64,000 nt of DNA from Leptospira fletcheri (GTDB lineage Bacteria > Spirochaetota > Leptospiria > Leptospirales > Leptospiraceae): positions 186,001-250,000 of the forward strand of contig NZ_RQET01000004.1 of the NCBI RefSeq assembly GCF_004769195.1, given 5' to 3'. Shown here in pieces: positions 8,463-18,100 of the stretch; within the stretch, counting starts at the first letter, position 1; each line of letters begins with the position of its first letter. The notes beneath the pieces were generated by a model. It was not told the DNA's origin. It made no database searches and saw only the letters and a program-made list of their open reading frames with translations. The position numbers were made by a program, and so were the translations under genes.

Positions 8463-11000
8463 ATGCCGTTGGAAGGGAAAGTTCGACTCGCCTTCTCTCT
8501 CGTGGCCATCCTCATGCTCGGAGGCTTCCTTTTTTCTTTCTGGATTTTAACGGAAAGAGAAAACGCAGCAGATTGGATACACCATACTTACGACGTACTC
8601 AGAAAAATCGATCGAGTAAAGGAATCGATCCGCGAAGTCCGATTTTTTTCCGAAGCGGGTACGCCGATTCAACTGAAGACCCAACTGACCGATCTGGAAT
8701 CGGAACTGAACCGACTCGCGAAATTGGTAAGCGACAATGAATCGCAAACCGTAAGAATCGATGCGATAGCTAAGGAAATCGGGAATTTGAAAGCCCAGGA
8801 TCCCCGCCTGAATAACACGGTGATCAAAAAATTGGAGGAAACTCTTTCGAAAATGAACGAAGAAGAACTTCGTTTATTAAAAATTCGGAATGAAACTTGG
8901 CATTCCTACATCGTAAACAGTTATATAACGCTATCTTCCATGCTATTCGGAAGCATACTCGTTATAGCGGCAAGCGTACATTTAATCCGAAAAGATATAG
9001 GTGGGAAAAAACAGATTACCGATCGGTTGATACAAAGCGAGTCCAGACTCCTTTCGATTCTGGATGGGCTTCCGTCGGCGTTCACCATGCTGGACACGCA
9101 AGGGAGAATCCTGTATCATAACCAGGTTTTTGCGAAAAAATTCCTGGATCCTACATATGAAAACCTTCTGAATCTGAGCAAATTGTTCGGAAGGGAAAAG
9201 TCCGCTTATATAGAGAGAATGTCGGAAATGTCTCTGTCTAAGCTTTCTCCCATCGAATACGAACTCGATTTGCCCATCAAAGACACGATCCGTACGTTTC
9301 ATTGCATCAATCTCCCATTGATGGACATAGAAAAGAAACCGTATGCTATCTGTGCGTTGTTTACGGATATAACTGTCCGGAAAAATTACGAGGATGATCT
9401 TAAAAAAGCGAAGGACGAATCGGAAAGAGCCAATCAAGCCAAGTCGGAATTCCTTGCGATGATGAGCCATGAGATCCGTACGCCTATGAACGGAGTCATT
9501 GGAATGACCGAGTTACTTCTGGATTCCGGAATTCCGAATGAACAAAGAGAATACGTAGAGATTATACAAAAAAGCGGGGAAAGCCTTTTAGGAATCATAA
9601 ACGACATATTAGATTATTCTAAAATAGAATCCGGAACTCTCAGCCTGGAGATCGGCGAATTCTCGATGCAGACCGTCGTGGAGGAAACTCTGGATCTATT
9701 CCGCTCCAACGCGGCGGAAAAAGGGTTGGACCTGATCAGCTATCTGGATCCCAACGTGCCGGAAAAGGTTATGGGGGACAAATTAAGACTCAGACAGGTT
9801 CTGATCAACCTATTCGGAAATGCCCTGAAGTTCACCGAAAAAGGGGAAATATTCTTATCGGCGGAACTCTGCAAGCGGGACGGAAATCTTTGTACGATCT
9901 TATTCTCCGTTCGCGATTCCGGTATAGGAATTCCGAAAGACAAACAGAAGGAATTGTTCAATCCGTTTTACCAGGTGGATACGAGTTCCACCAGAAAATA
10001 CGGAGGTACCGGATTGGGATTGTCCATCTCCTATCGCTTGATCGAGATGATGGGAGGCAAAATTTGGCTCGAAAGCGAAGTGGGAAAAGGAACGATCTTT
10101 TCCTTCGAGATCCAGGTGGACGGCATTGTATCCGACAGTAAGAAGATCTCCGAGCCGAGCCATCCGAGTCTGGAAAACCGGAAAGTGATCATTCTCGACG
10201 ACAATTCTACGAATCTGAAAATCCTCGCCCATCAATTGCAGTCTTTGGGTTTGATGACTTTTTCTGCCAGCTCGAAGAAAGAGGTTCTATCGTTACTCGA
10301 AATGGGAAGCCAACCTGAATTGGCGATTTTGGATTACGACCTTCCCGATACGACCGGCATAGAGATCGCTCAGGATTTGCGAAAACGGAATTTTCTGTTT
10401 CCGATGATCCTTCTCTCTTCTTCCGCGCTGGATGCAAAGGAGAGAGAAGAAGTCCTCCGTCTTTTTGTAGGTCAATTGAGTAAACCGATCAAGAAACGGG
10501 AACTCGAGGAAATCGTGACGGACATTCTCGTTGGAGGAGGGGAAAAAGGGAAGGCGAACCAGACTTCCTCCTATCTGGAAAAGCAAAAGGAGCTCCTGCA
10601 GAATACGTTTCCGTTCCAAGTGTTGGTGGCGGAAGACAACGAAATCAATCAAGCCTTAGCGAAACGGATTCTGCAACGACTGGGCTATGAACCTGCCATG
10701 GCCGTAAACGGTAAGGAAGTCATCAATCTCCTAAGAGAAAGAAAATTCCATGTGATTCTAATGGACGTTCACATGCCCGAAATGGACGGAATCCAGGCGA
10801 CCCAAATCATACGGAATACTTGGTCCCAGGAAGACCAACCCTATATCATAGCGATGACTGCCGCAGCCATGCAAGGAGATAGGGAGATCTGTTTACGGGC
10901 GGGAATGAACGATTATGTTTCCAAACCGATCGTGTTCGAAGAGCTTATCCATTCCTTACGAAAAGCGGGAAACTCTCTCTTCCCGAAAGCAAAAACTTAA
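8463..11000 (+). CDS. Hybrid sensor histidine kinase with two receiver domains
   Basis: 845 residues from the ATG at 8463; a TTG at 8436 is an alternative start. Order: transmembrane helix (about 10-32); periplasmic segment of about 130 residues; second transmembrane helix (about 155-175); PAS domain (SRLLSILDGLPSAFTMLD onward); HisKA with phospho-acceptor H336 in MSHEIRTPMNGVIGM; HATPase (G boxes DSGIGIP and GGTGLGLSI); receiver 1 with LDDN and phospho-Asp 624 in AILDYDLPD; receiver 2 with AEDNEINQ, phospho-Asp 768 in LMDVHMPEMDG, and K in VSKP. Both receivers keep their key residues. It is therefore a membrane sensor starting a phosphorelay. No Hpt protein or dedicated regulator is next to it. 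The ligand is unknown. Confidence 0.95.
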   Translation: MPLEGKVRLAFSLVAILMLGGFLFSFWILTERENAADWIHHTYDVLRKIDRVKESIREVRFFSEAGTPIQLKTQLTDLESELNRLAKLVSDNESQTVRIDAIAKEIGNLKAQDPRLNNTVIKKLEETLSKMNEEELRLLKIRNETWHSYIVNSYITLSSMLFGSILVIAASVHLIRKDIGGKKQITDRLIQSESRLLSILDGLPSAFTMLDTQGRILYHNQVFAKKFLDPTYENLLNLSKLFGREKSAYIERMSEMSLSKLSPIEYELDLPIKDTIRTFHCINLPLMDIEKKPYAICALFTDITVRKNYEDDLKKAKDESERANQAKSEFLAMMSHEIRTPMNGVIGMTELLLDSGIPNEQREYVEIIQKSGESLLGIINDILDYSKIESGTLSLEIGEFSMQTVVEETLDLFRSNAAEKGLDLISYLDPNVPEKVMGDKLRLRQVLINLFGNALKFTEKGEIFLSAELCKRDGNLCTILFSVRDSGIGIPKDKQKELFNPFYQVDTSSTRKYGGTGLGLSISYRLIEMMGGKIWLESEVGKGTIFSFEIQVDGIVSDSKKISEPSHPSLENRKVIILDDNSTNLKILAHQLQSLGLMTFSASSKKEVLSLLEMGSQPELAILDYDLPDTTGIEIAQDLRKRNFLFPMILLSSSALDAKEREEVLRLFVGQLSKPIKKRELEEIVTDILVGGGEKGKANQTSSYLEKQKELLQNTFPFQVLVAEDNEINQALAKRILQRLGYEPAMAVNGKEVINLLRERKFHVILMDVHMPEMDGIQATQIIRNTWSQEDQPYIIAMTAAAMQGDREICLRAGMNDYVSKPIVFEELIHSLRKAGNSLFPKAKT

Positions 11001-11095
11001 AAATCGGTTTGCCAGCGGGAAAAATTTGCCGATGGAATAGATAAACGGAATTTCCCTAAAATTCCGCGGACAAACGCGCGCTCGACGAAAAGAAT

Positions 11096-12406
11096 ATGAT
11101 TCGGAAACGTTTTCTACTTGTACTTCTATTCTGCATTCTCTTACTTCCGTGCGTCGGAAATTCCCAGGAAAATGAAAACTCGGATCCAGATACGCGTAAA
11201 ACCATTCTCTGGACCGGAGAAGTCTTGGGTGTCTATAGAAATAAGGGAAAAGTAAAGATCCGAATCGAACGGAATTCCTACTTCGCAGATCGTGACGAGG
11301 AGGAAATCCGCGCAGTGTTGGATGTGGGCAAAAAATTTCCCCTCCTTCGAAAACCGAAAATGGAAGAAGTCGGATCCTTTTCCATCGAGACCGTAGAAAT
11401 CGAACATGAAAAAAGAGGGAGAAAATCCTTCCCGAGCACTGTGGAATTAAGAGGATCCTTTTCCCTGAGCCCGAACCTACCGGATCGTCTCCTATCCGCC
11501 GGAATCCTTGTCGGGCATTTCGGAAAAGAAAAATTTTATCAGGATCCTGTGGTCTTTGATTCGACGGATCTCGTTCGGAATCGTCTTCCGAAATCCATTT
11601 TGCACCCGAAAGACGGAAAAGAGATGGTACTAGTCAACTCCGGTTACGAATCCAACGGAAAGATACTCTATGAACAAATGGGTTATTTCCTTTTCGGCCA
11701 GGGAGACGAACCTTCGGAAGACAGTTTCAATCCGAATTTTGAAATTCCGGGAAGAGACAGTTTGGAGGAACTCCCTTCCTATTATATGGATAAATACGAG
11801 GTTACCAACAAGGAATATTATAAATTCATAAAGGAAACCGGAACTCCTCCTCCGTCGCATTGGGAAAACGGGACTTTTCCCAGTGGAAAAGAATACCACC
11901 CTGTGGTCAACCTGACCTATCGAGAAGCGGAACTCTACGCAAAATGGTCCGGAAAACGGATACCCACCGAATTCCAGTGGGAGAAAGCCGCTAGAGGCAC
12001 CGGACTGACTTGGCGCTTGATGAAGGACGAAAGCTATGAATTCGTTTCAAGTCCGCGCGAGTATCCGTTCGGTTCCGAATACGATTCCGAGTTATGTAAC
12101 ACGAGAGAAAGCGGCAAAAAGGCAACCGTCTCCGTTTATAATCTCCCTGCAAAAGGACAAAGCCCTTACGGAATCATCGGGATGTGCGGAAACGCTCCGG
12201 AGTGGACCAGCTCCCCTTATCTTCCTTATAAAGGACATAGACTTTCCTCGATCCGATTCGGAAAACACCTAAGAGTGATCCGCGGAGGCTCCTATAGCTC
12301 CGACAAGGAGGAAGCCAAAGTGCACTTTCGAGATTATGGTGGAGTTCCGAATCTCTCTTCCGATAGGAAGGCCGGGCTTCGGCTCATCATCGACGCGAAA
12401 CGTTAG
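11096..12406 (+). CDS. Exported formylglycine-generating-enzyme-like (SUMF1/FGE-sulfatase domain) protein
   Basis: 436 residues. A hydrophobic signal peptide covers residues 1-22 and ends near PCVGNSQ, so export or lipidation are both possible. About 170 residues of uncharacterised sequence follow, then an FGE-sulfatase domain (about 235-436) with the family marks YEVTNKEYYKFI, VVNLTYREAELYAKW, KRIPTEFQWEKAARG, GMCGNAPEWTSSPY and RGGSYSS. Classical FGE oxidises a sulfatase Cys to formylglycine, but many SUMF1 proteins are non-enzymatic or serve other pathways. No sulfatase is near. The active-site Cys pair of the aerobic enzyme is not obvious, so catalysis is doubtful. It is probably periplasmic or envelope-associated. 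Confidence 0.85.
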   Translation: MIRKRFLLVLLFCILLLPCVGNSQENENSDPDTRKTILWTGEVLGVYRNKGKVKIRIERNSYFADRDEEEIRAVLDVGKKFPLLRKPKMEEVGSFSIETVEIEHEKRGRKSFPSTVELRGSFSLSPNLPDRLLSAGILVGHFGKEKFYQDPVVFDSTDLVRNRLPKSILHPKDGKEMVLVNSGYESNGKILYEQMGYFLFGQGDEPSEDSFNPNFEIPGRDSLEELPSYYMDKYEVTNKEYYKFIKETGTPPPSHWENGTFPSGKEYHPVVNLTYREAELYAKWSGKRIPTEFQWEKAARGTGLTWRLMKDESYEFVSSPREYPFGSEYDSELCNTRESGKKATVSVYNLPAKGQSPYGIIGMCGNAPEWTSSPYLPYKGHRLSSIRFGKHLRVIRGGSYSSDKEEAKVHFRDYGGVPNLSSDRKAGLRLIIDAKR

Positions 12407-12436
12407 AGAAGAAATATTCCTGTATTAGGATTTTAC

Positions 12437-13234
12437 TCAAGTCACTCTGCTCTTTAATAAAATTTTATCCAAAATCTCCGGAGAAAATCGGCTCAAGAAC
12501 AAACCGAATTTCTCCTTAAACCCAGCCGGATAAAGATCCCGTTTTCGGGACTCGATCGCTTTCAGGATCTGACGAGAAACGAATCTAGGTTCCAATCCTC
12601 TTTTCTGTCCCTCATCCAGAATTCCGTGAGGAGAACCGTCCGCGGAAAAAGCCTTAATCGAAATCTCCGTTTTTACGAATCCGGGAGAAACGGTCAGAAC
12701 ATGAATTCCTGATTCGGAATTTTCCAACCGAATACTATCCATAAACGCCTGAACTGCGTGTTTACTCGCCGCATATCCGGAACGATACTGGGTAGCGAAT
12801 TTTCCTTGGATGGAGGAGACCGCAACCACGTGTCCGTTGGTTTGTCTCAGATCTTTTTCCAGAGATCGATAGAGATACACCAAAGGATAATAATTGGTGT
12901 TCATAATGTCCCGAAAAACCTTGAGATCCGTTTCCGCAGCCAAAGCCCTCATAGTGACTCCGGCATTATGAATGAATCCGTCCACGCTATGGACTTTTTT
13001 GCGAAAGTCCTCGATCGCTTTTTTCAATTCGGATTCGGAAGTCACGTCGGCAGGAAGTACGATCATTCTTTCCGGGTGCAAAACGGAGTTCTTCAAATCT
13101 CGAAGGATTTCTTTTCGTCTCGCGATGACCCCGACTGTCGCGCCGCGGTCGGACAATTCCTCCGCTAAGGATTTGCCGATCCCGGAGCTTGCGCCAGTTA
13201 CCAAAAAAACCTTTCCTTCGAAATAGGAACTCAT
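12437..13234 (-). CDS. Short-chain dehydrogenase/reductase (SDR)
   Basis: 265 residues from the ATG at 13234. The open frame extends to 13360, but that extension is unlike SDRs and collides with the next gene. A Rossmann fold is shown by TGASSGIG (13-20), the NAG motif at 90-92, catalytic S140 and the Y154-x3-K158 pair (YAASK): a complete classical SDR active site. The cofactor is probably NADP(H), judging from the RR pair after the second strand (VIARR). The C-terminal region (GFKEKFGLFLSRFSPE) suggests the membrane-proximal DHRS7-like subgroup acting on lipids or retinoid-like alcohols; this is weak. The substrate is unknown. Confidence 0.9.
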   Translation of the reverse strand: MSSYFEGKVFLVTGASSGIGKSLAEELSDRGATVGVIARRKEILRDLKNSVLHPERMIVLPADVTSESELKKAIEDFRKKVHSVDGFIHNAGVTMRALAAETDLKVFRDIMNTNYYPLVYLYRSLEKDLRQTNGHVVAVSSIQGKFATQYRSGYAASKHAVQAFMDSIRLENSESGIHVLTVSPGFVKTEISIKAFSADGSPHGILDEGQKRGLEPRFVSRQILKAIESRKRDLYPAGFKEKFGLFLSRFSPEILDKILLKSRVT

Positions 13235-13353
13235 ATCGGACCGGATCGTTAACCCCGCAAAATGATAAGGAAGATTCCTAAAAAAGCAAATCAAAACGGA
13301 GTAAAATCCTTTCTGACTTTGCTTGCCTGAAAAAAACTGAACAGGGGGAAAAC

Positions 13354-13995
13354 ATGGCACTTTCTCAGCTTAAACAAAAAATCCGATTCAAGGATTGCGG
13401 TTTCCAAAGAAGATACGAGAGCAGGTACTATTGGTTTCCGGAAGAATCCCCACCTTCTTGTCTGATTGAAGTCAGCCAGAGGGATTCTTACCACGACATG
13501 AGTCTCTATATGTTGATCAACCTTTCAAATATGAAGATCATCGATATCGATGTGGAGGAAGACAGAGTCCCGTACGAAACCTGTCCGAACGCGATCAAAA
13601 CCTATTCCTATCTGATCGGAGAGGAAATGTCCTATGGTAAGATTATGAGGAAATTTCCAGAAGATCGAACAGCCGGGTGTCTTCATATAAACGAATTATT
13701 GCAGAATGCGGCTCAAAGTTTCAGTTCCGCGTACGCCTTTTTTCTGAAGGAGAGGAATTTCCCTCCGGAATTGGACGAATACCGGATGTATGCGGGAACT
13801 TTGGATGCGAAAAGTAGAAGAGAAATCGGTCGTCATTGGTGGATGAAAGACAAGGGAGTGCGAAACTCCTGCCATAGCTTTTCCTCTCAACACGAGACTC
13901 CGGAACTGAAAGAGCAGGTGAAACCTCTTGACAGTATTACGGCCATGATGGTAAAAGAATTTCGAGGGTCCCGAAAAGATCGGGAGTCTCCATAA
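13354..13995 (+). CDS. DUF2889 family protein
   Basis: 213 residues matching the pattern of DUF2889: an N-terminal stretch rich in strands, HDMSLYMLINLSNMKIIDID, a Cys around residue 74, then GKIMRKFPEDRTAGCLHINELL and a helix ending FSSAYAF. The GC-x-H-x-x-E-L signature is conserved. The biochemical role of this family is unknown. The family often neighbours acyl-CoA or aromatic metabolism genes, which is not the case here. It is soluble, with no signal peptide. ATG at 13354 is preceded by AGGGGG at 6 bases, a strong ribosome binding site, and is divergent to the SDR gene. Confidence 0.75.
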   Translation: MALSQLKQKIRFKDCGFQRRYESRYYWFPEESPPSCLIEVSQRDSYHDMSLYMLINLSNMKIIDIDVEEDRVPYETCPNAIKTYSYLIGEEMSYGKIMRKFPEDRTAGCLHINELLQNAAQSFSSAYAFFLKERNFPPELDEYRMYAGTLDAKSRREIGRHWWMKDKGVRNSCHSFSSQHETPELKEQVKPLDSITAMMVKEFRGSRKDRESP

Positions 13996-13998
13996 AAA

Positions 13999-14028
13999 GC
14001 GGATCCTAGTAAAAAAAATCGATCCGCT
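13999..14028 (+). terminator. Hairpin between DUF2889 gene and tRNA-Thr
   Basis: AGCGGATC (13999-14006) and GATCCGCT (14021-14028) form an 8-bp stem around an A-rich loop immediately after the DUF2889 stop and 7 bases before the tRNA. There is no U-tract after the stem, so it may be a processing or termination structure rather than a classical terminator. Confidence 0.35.
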
Positions 14029-14035
14029 GAAAACC

Positions 14036-14108
<73 letters not shown>

Positions 14109-14238
14109 CCCTATTCTTCCACGATCACCTTCTCCACAGCAGACAAAGAAAGAAACGATTCTCTTGTCTTGGGAAATATTTTGACTACACATTCTGTGTC
14201 AATACGGGAGATTCGATAGTCTAAATCTTCCTGAGACT

Positions 14239-15420
14239 ATGCGAAACGGAATTTTGCTTCTACTCTTTCTGACATTCGTCTATTCCGTAGCCGGAGATCC
14301 CGTAGAATCCTGCGATTCCAAACAAGTATGCTACAGCATCGAGCCCGGCAATTCTGACGGTTCCATTTTTCTCCGGGCAAAATGGCTCCCACCCGAAGCC
14401 TATTTCACGGTCTATCTTACGGTTTCGGGTGAAAACACCGTTACGAATCCGAAGACTCCCCTGTCCGTCGTTCTACAAGGTCCGGAGCACAAAAAAGCGA
14501 CAGACCTAATTAAAATCGATCCGACTCTCGGATTTTCTCCGCACGTCAGCATGGTTTCCTATTATGGAAAATTGCATGCGATTCACGACGATACCTATGT
14601 TTACAGGCTTCCGTACGAAGGAAAAACTTGGGTATCCGTAGGTTACAATTCCGGAAACGAACATAGAGGGGACGCAGCTCAATCCATAGATTTCCAAATG
14701 CCGGAGGGAACTCCTATTCTAGCGGCAAGAGACGGAACCGTGGTGGAAACGGAAGAAAAGTTCGAAGAAGGCAGAATAGATCCGATTCTCATCGATAAGG
14801 CAAATCGAGTCATCATCGCCCACTCCGATGGAACCGTCGCCATTTACGGTCATCTAAAAAAATCGGGAGTTTCCGTCTCCGTAGGGCAAAAAGTGATCGC
14901 AGGAACTAGGATCGGCTTTTCGGGAAATACCGGTTATACAAGCGGTCCTCATTTGCATTTCGAGGTTTATGCTCCCGAAGAAAACCGGAGAAAAAAATCC
15001 TTTGCGACCTTATTCAAAACCGAATCGGGGGAAGCGGAATTTCTAACCGAAGAAAACGCCTACTGGTATCCGGATGATCAAAGATTTCCCGGGTTTCCGA
15101 TCACGGATTTAGGTCTACTTTGCATCAGTAGCACTCGCCCTCAAACGGACTCCAATTCGGAATGTCTGAATAAGGTACCTGTTCAAAAAGATTTCTACTT
15201 ATCCATGCCTATTTATAAAAGCGGTCCTTACGAATTCGAAGCTAAGTTATTCCGTTCAGGAGAAAAAAAACCGATCCTGGAGTTTTTGGACAAGATCCCG
15301 GCAGGAGTCACTTCCGTTTCCTGGAATTTCCCGCCGATAACGATAAAAGGCAAATACACTCTGCGCATCCGTCTCGGAGAAAAGGAGATCGGGGAGAAAA
15401 CGTTTCAAATCCTTCCTTGA
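14239..15420 (+). CDS. Secreted M23-family metallopeptidase (lysostaphin-like)
   Basis: 393 residues with a clear signal peptide (1-19, cleavage near VAG-D). An N-terminal beta-rich domain is followed by an M23 peptidase domain (about 140-255): H142 and D151 in the variant spacing EHRGDAAQSIDF, then MPEGTPILAARDGTVV, and the second metal/catalytic His pair in GPHLHFEVY. A C-terminal domain of about 120 residues looks like an Ig/filamin-type beta domain (PAGVTSVSWNFPPITIKGKYTL). M23 enzymes cut peptide cross-links of peptidoglycan in the periplasm. The spaced H-x8-D form occurs in a known subgroup, so the site is probably functional. ATG at 14239 gives a standard signal peptide. Confidence 0.9.
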   Translation: MRNGILLLLFLTFVYSVAGDPVESCDSKQVCYSIEPGNSDGSIFLRAKWLPPEAYFTVYLTVSGENTVTNPKTPLSVVLQGPEHKKATDLIKIDPTLGFSPHVSMVSYYGKLHAIHDDTYVYRLPYEGKTWVSVGYNSGNEHRGDAAQSIDFQMPEGTPILAARDGTVVETEEKFEEGRIDPILIDKANRVIIAHSDGTVAIYGHLKKSGVSVSVGQKVIAGTRIGFSGNTGYTSGPHLHFEVYAPEENRRKKSFATLFKTESGEAEFLTEENAYWYPDDQRFPGFPITDLGLLCISSTRPQTDSNSECLNKVPVQKDFYLSMPIYKSGPYEFEAKLFRSGEKKPILEFLDKIPAGVTSVSWNFPPITIKGKYTLRIRLGEKEIGEKTFQILP

Positions 15421-15454
15421 CCGGACCGTAAGAGACTGTAATAAGGGACGGTCC

Positions 15455-16471
15455 ATGTCCAATTTTATCGTCATAACGATCTGTTTTACGGCCGGAATGA
15501 TGGCCCGCCGCTGGGGGAAGTTTCCACCGGATTCCCATCGCGTTCTGAACTCCTTCCTCATCACGATTTCCCTTCCCTGTTTGGAATTTGTCCCGCTCCG
15601 GCGTGCCGCGTTGGACGATCATTTTTTAGTTCTTGCTGCGATGCCCTGGTTCCTTTTCGGAACTTCCTTTCTTCTCTTTTCTTTTTTGGAAAAACGTTTG
15701 CGCTGGGATTTTTCCACCACAGCATGCCTTTGCCTTTCTGCCGGATTGGGAAACACTTCTTTCCTAGGTATTCCGCTCATCGAAGTTTTTTACGGAAGAG
15801 ATTCGGTTCCGACTGCGGTGGTAATCGATCAATTGGGGACGTTTTTGACGCTTTCGATCCCGGGAACTTACTTGGGAACCAAGGCGGCGCTGGCAGCGAA
15901 TTCCGGAAAAAGTTTTACGGATCTTTTAAAACGAATCCTTTCCTTTCCGCCTTTTTGGGGAATGATCATCGCTCTGCTAAGTAGACCTTTTTCGTTTCCT
16001 CCGGAATTCGAACAGGCGATTTCCAAAATCGGAGATACACTGACTCCTTTGGCTCTTTTTTCCGTCGGATACCAACTTATCGGAATGCGAAAACTTAATT
16101 CGGACGTTCCGGATGCCGAAAATTTCTCGGGAGCAGTACGGGCGCCGTTGGCATGGGGTTTGGTTTATAAACTGATCTTGGGTCCTCTTTTGGTTTGGCT
16201 CGTATTCGGCGGTTATTATTTTATGATGGGTTCCGATTTTGGACAAAACGTTGGCTCTGTCCGCCTTCGCGACTTTAAGGTGCTGATCTTGGAAGCGGGA
16301 ATGGCCCCGATGATCACCGGAAGTCTGCTGGCGGCGGAATGGGGATTGAATCCGAGATTGTCGGTTTCTTTAGTCGGAATCGGAATACCGCTTTCCTTCG
16401 TTACAACGTTAGGATTGTATTACCTCCTGGAGAAATGGGCGTGGATTGGAACGATCTCTTTCGTGCCGTAA
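15455..16471 (+). CDS. AEC-family (auxin efflux carrier-like) permease
   Basis: 338 residues, very hydrophobic, with about ten predicted membrane helices in the two five-helix repeats of the AEC/bile-acid-transporter fold. Family signs are the N-terminal CFTAGMMARRWG, the crossover region LSAGLGNTSFLGIPLIEVFYG, and the mirrored C-terminal half with EAGMAPMITGSLLA. AEC proteins export or exchange small organic acids across the inner membrane; the substrate cannot be told from sequence. It overlaps the start of the ankyrin gene by 37 bases, so the two are co-translated. Confidence 0.85.
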   Translation: MSNFIVITICFTAGMMARRWGKFPPDSHRVLNSFLITISLPCLEFVPLRRAALDDHFLVLAAMPWFLFGTSFLLFSFLEKRLRWDFSTTACLCLSAGLGNTSFLGIPLIEVFYGRDSVPTAVVIDQLGTFLTLSIPGTYLGTKAALAANSGKSFTDLLKRILSFPPFWGMIIALLSRPFSFPPEFEQAISKIGDTLTPLALFSVGYQLIGMRKLNSDVPDAENFSGAVRAPLAWGLVYKLILGPLLVWLVFGGYYFMMGSDFGQNVGSVRLRDFKVLILEAGMAPMITGSLLAAEWGLNPRLSVSLVGIGIPLSFVTTLGLYYLLEKWAWIGTISFVP

Positions 16472-17541
16472 AGACCGGAAATAACGGAACCTTGCGCGCC
16501 CTATTGGAGGAAGCGACGACTCGGGACGGGTATTCCGAAGAGTTTCCGGAATTAAGGGATTCCTACGGGTGTGGTCTGCTTTATTGGGCCATCAAAGAAG
16601 GGGATAAGGAAGCCGCAAAATTACTTTTGGAATACGGAGCGGATCCGAACGAAACGAGTTCCCGGGGAGAAACCGCGCTTTTGATCGCCCTGGAATCCGA
16701 ACTTCCCGAATTGGCCGAGTTAGTTTTGAAATACGGAGCGGATCCTTCTCTTCGCGATCAGGACGGGAACACTCCTTTAACGAAGGCAGTTAGCTCCGGA
16801 AAGTTAGCGTTGGTAGAATTGTTATTTGAAGTACCGGATTCTGCCCCGGATTTTGAGGATCGGAATGGAGAAGGATACTCCCCGCTATTGCTCGCGATCG
16901 ATTTGGGAAATTACGAAATCGCGGAATTTCTATTAAACAAAGGAGCGGATCCGAAAAAGAAAAACTCCGAAGGAAGAACGATTCTTCATCTCACCGCTTT
17001 ACATAATGATTTTGAAATTCTGGACCTGTTCTCGGAAAACCAAGAAGTCAAATCCCTTTTGGAAAACAAAGATCAGGACGGGAATACTCCACTTTTGCTT
17101 TCCGCTCTTTATGATTCGGTGGAATGCTTGGACCGATTGCTAAAATGGGGAGCAGATCCTCTCGTTAGAAATTTGGGTGGAAAATCCGCAAAAGAAGAAG
17201 CAGATCGGATGAAGTTCCATCACACTTTAAAAACCATAGATACTGCTACGACCCTGCTCTTTTTTAAAGCGGCGGAGGAAGGAAAGCTGGATATCGTCGA
17301 AAAGATCTTGAGCAACGGATACCAAGCGGAAATCAGGGACTCGGTCGGCCGGACACCGCTCCTACTTGCCGTTCGCTCCGGAAAGGCCGAGATCGCCGAT
17401 TTGCTGGTAAAGAATGGAGCTTCCCCCTATTCCAAAGACCAAGAAGGGAACTCTCCTCTCGCATTGGCCGAGCAATCCGAAAGTCCGATGCTGCACCAAG
17501 TTTTTAAGCAATTCTTAGAATCGAAGGAAGGCGATTCTTAA
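16435..17541 (+). CDS. Ankyrin-repeat protein
   Basis: 368 residues from the ATG at 16435, which has GGAG just upstream; the frame is open further upstream inside the AEC gene but without repeat sequence. Roughly eight ankyrin repeats fill nearly the whole chain, recognisable by units such as GETALLIALESELPELAELVLKYGADP and DQDGNTPLTKAVSSG, with a break around residues 235-270. No enzymatic domain, signal peptide or membrane segment is seen. Ankyrin repeats mediate protein binding. The 37-base overlap suggests a partner role with the AEC transporter, which is inference only. Its stop overlaps the convergent LOG gene by 4 bases. Confidence 0.88.
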   Translation: MGVDWNDLFRAVKTGNNGTLRALLEEATTRDGYSEEFPELRDSYGCGLLYWAIKEGDKEAAKLLLEYGADPNETSSRGETALLIALESELPELAELVLKYGADPSLRDQDGNTPLTKAVSSGKLALVELLFEVPDSAPDFEDRNGEGYSPLLLAIDLGNYEIAEFLLNKGADPKKKNSEGRTILHLTALHNDFEILDLFSENQEVKSLLENKDQDGNTPLLLSALYDSVECLDRLLKWGADPLVRNLGGKSAKEEADRMKFHHTLKTIDTATTLLFFKAAEEGKLDIVEKILSNGYQAEIRDSVGRTPLLLAVRSGKAEIADLLVKNGASPYSKDQEGNSPLALAEQSESPMLHQVFKQFLESKEGDS

Positions 17542-18092
17542 ATTAATCTGATCCGTTTCAGGATTCGTTCCAGCAGAAGATCAGGGTCGGGATGGATTTC
17601 GATCCCGTCCCTGGTTTGTGAATCCAAGAATCCTTCCCCTACCATATGATTCAATTGGTTCAACAAAGGTTGGAAAAAACCGTTCACATCCAGAAGGCCG
17701 AGAGGTTTGGAGAACACTCCCAGTTGGTTCCAAGAACTCACCTCGACGAGTTCTTCCAAAGTTCCGATGCCCCCAGGTAAGGCAATGAAAGCCAGAGATT
17801 TTTCGTACATGAGCAACTTTCTCTCGTGCATGGTCGGAACTAGAATCAATTCGGTAATATTCTTATGTGCGATTTCCTTCCCGGAAAGAAATTCAGGTAA
17901 AACCCCGGTTACCCGCCCGCCTTTCTCCATAACGGCGTCTGCAACAGTCCCCATCAATCCGGACGTTGCTCCTCCATAAACCAAATCGATTCCCTGGGCG
18001 GCGATCGAATGACCTATGAATCTAGCTGCCTGCTGGTACTTCGGATCCGTTCCGGGTCTCGATCCGCAAAAAACGCAAATGGCAGGTCTCAT
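17538..18092 (-). CDS. LOG family protein (nucleoside 5'-monophosphate phosphoribohydrolase)
   Basis: 184 residues, normal length for the TIGR00730/LOG group. The Rossmann start MRPAICVFCGSRPG, the phosphate-site glycines GGATSGLMG and the diagnostic PGGIGTLEE (106-114) are intact. Plant and bacterial LOG enzymes remove ribose-5-phosphate from cytokinin nucleotides; in most bacteria the physiological role is nucleotide salvage or unknown. It is the second gene after the CDF transporter on the minus strand, 43 bases downstream across a hairpin. ATG with CGGAA directly upstream. Confidence 0.88.
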   Translation of the reverse strand: MRPAICVFCGSRPGTDPKYQQAARFIGHSIAAQGIDLVYGGATSGLMGTVADAVMEKGGRVTGVLPEFLSGKEIAHKNITELILVPTMHERKLLMYEKSLAFIALPGGIGTLEELVEVSSWNQLGVFSKPLGLLDVNGFFQPLLNQLNHMVGEGFLDSQTRDGIEIHPDPDLLLERILKRIRLI

Positions 18093-18100
18093 TTCCGGGC

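Noticed and set aside
12437..13360. Longer 307-residue form of the SDR
   Set aside because: The extra 42 N-terminal residues are unlike SDRs and would overlap the divergent DUF2889 gene and its ribosome binding site.
14181..14202. TTGAC...GTCAA as a promoter and operator for the M23 gene
   Set aside because: No -10 element at proper spacing was found, and the repeat is imperfect. It was left out of the feature list.
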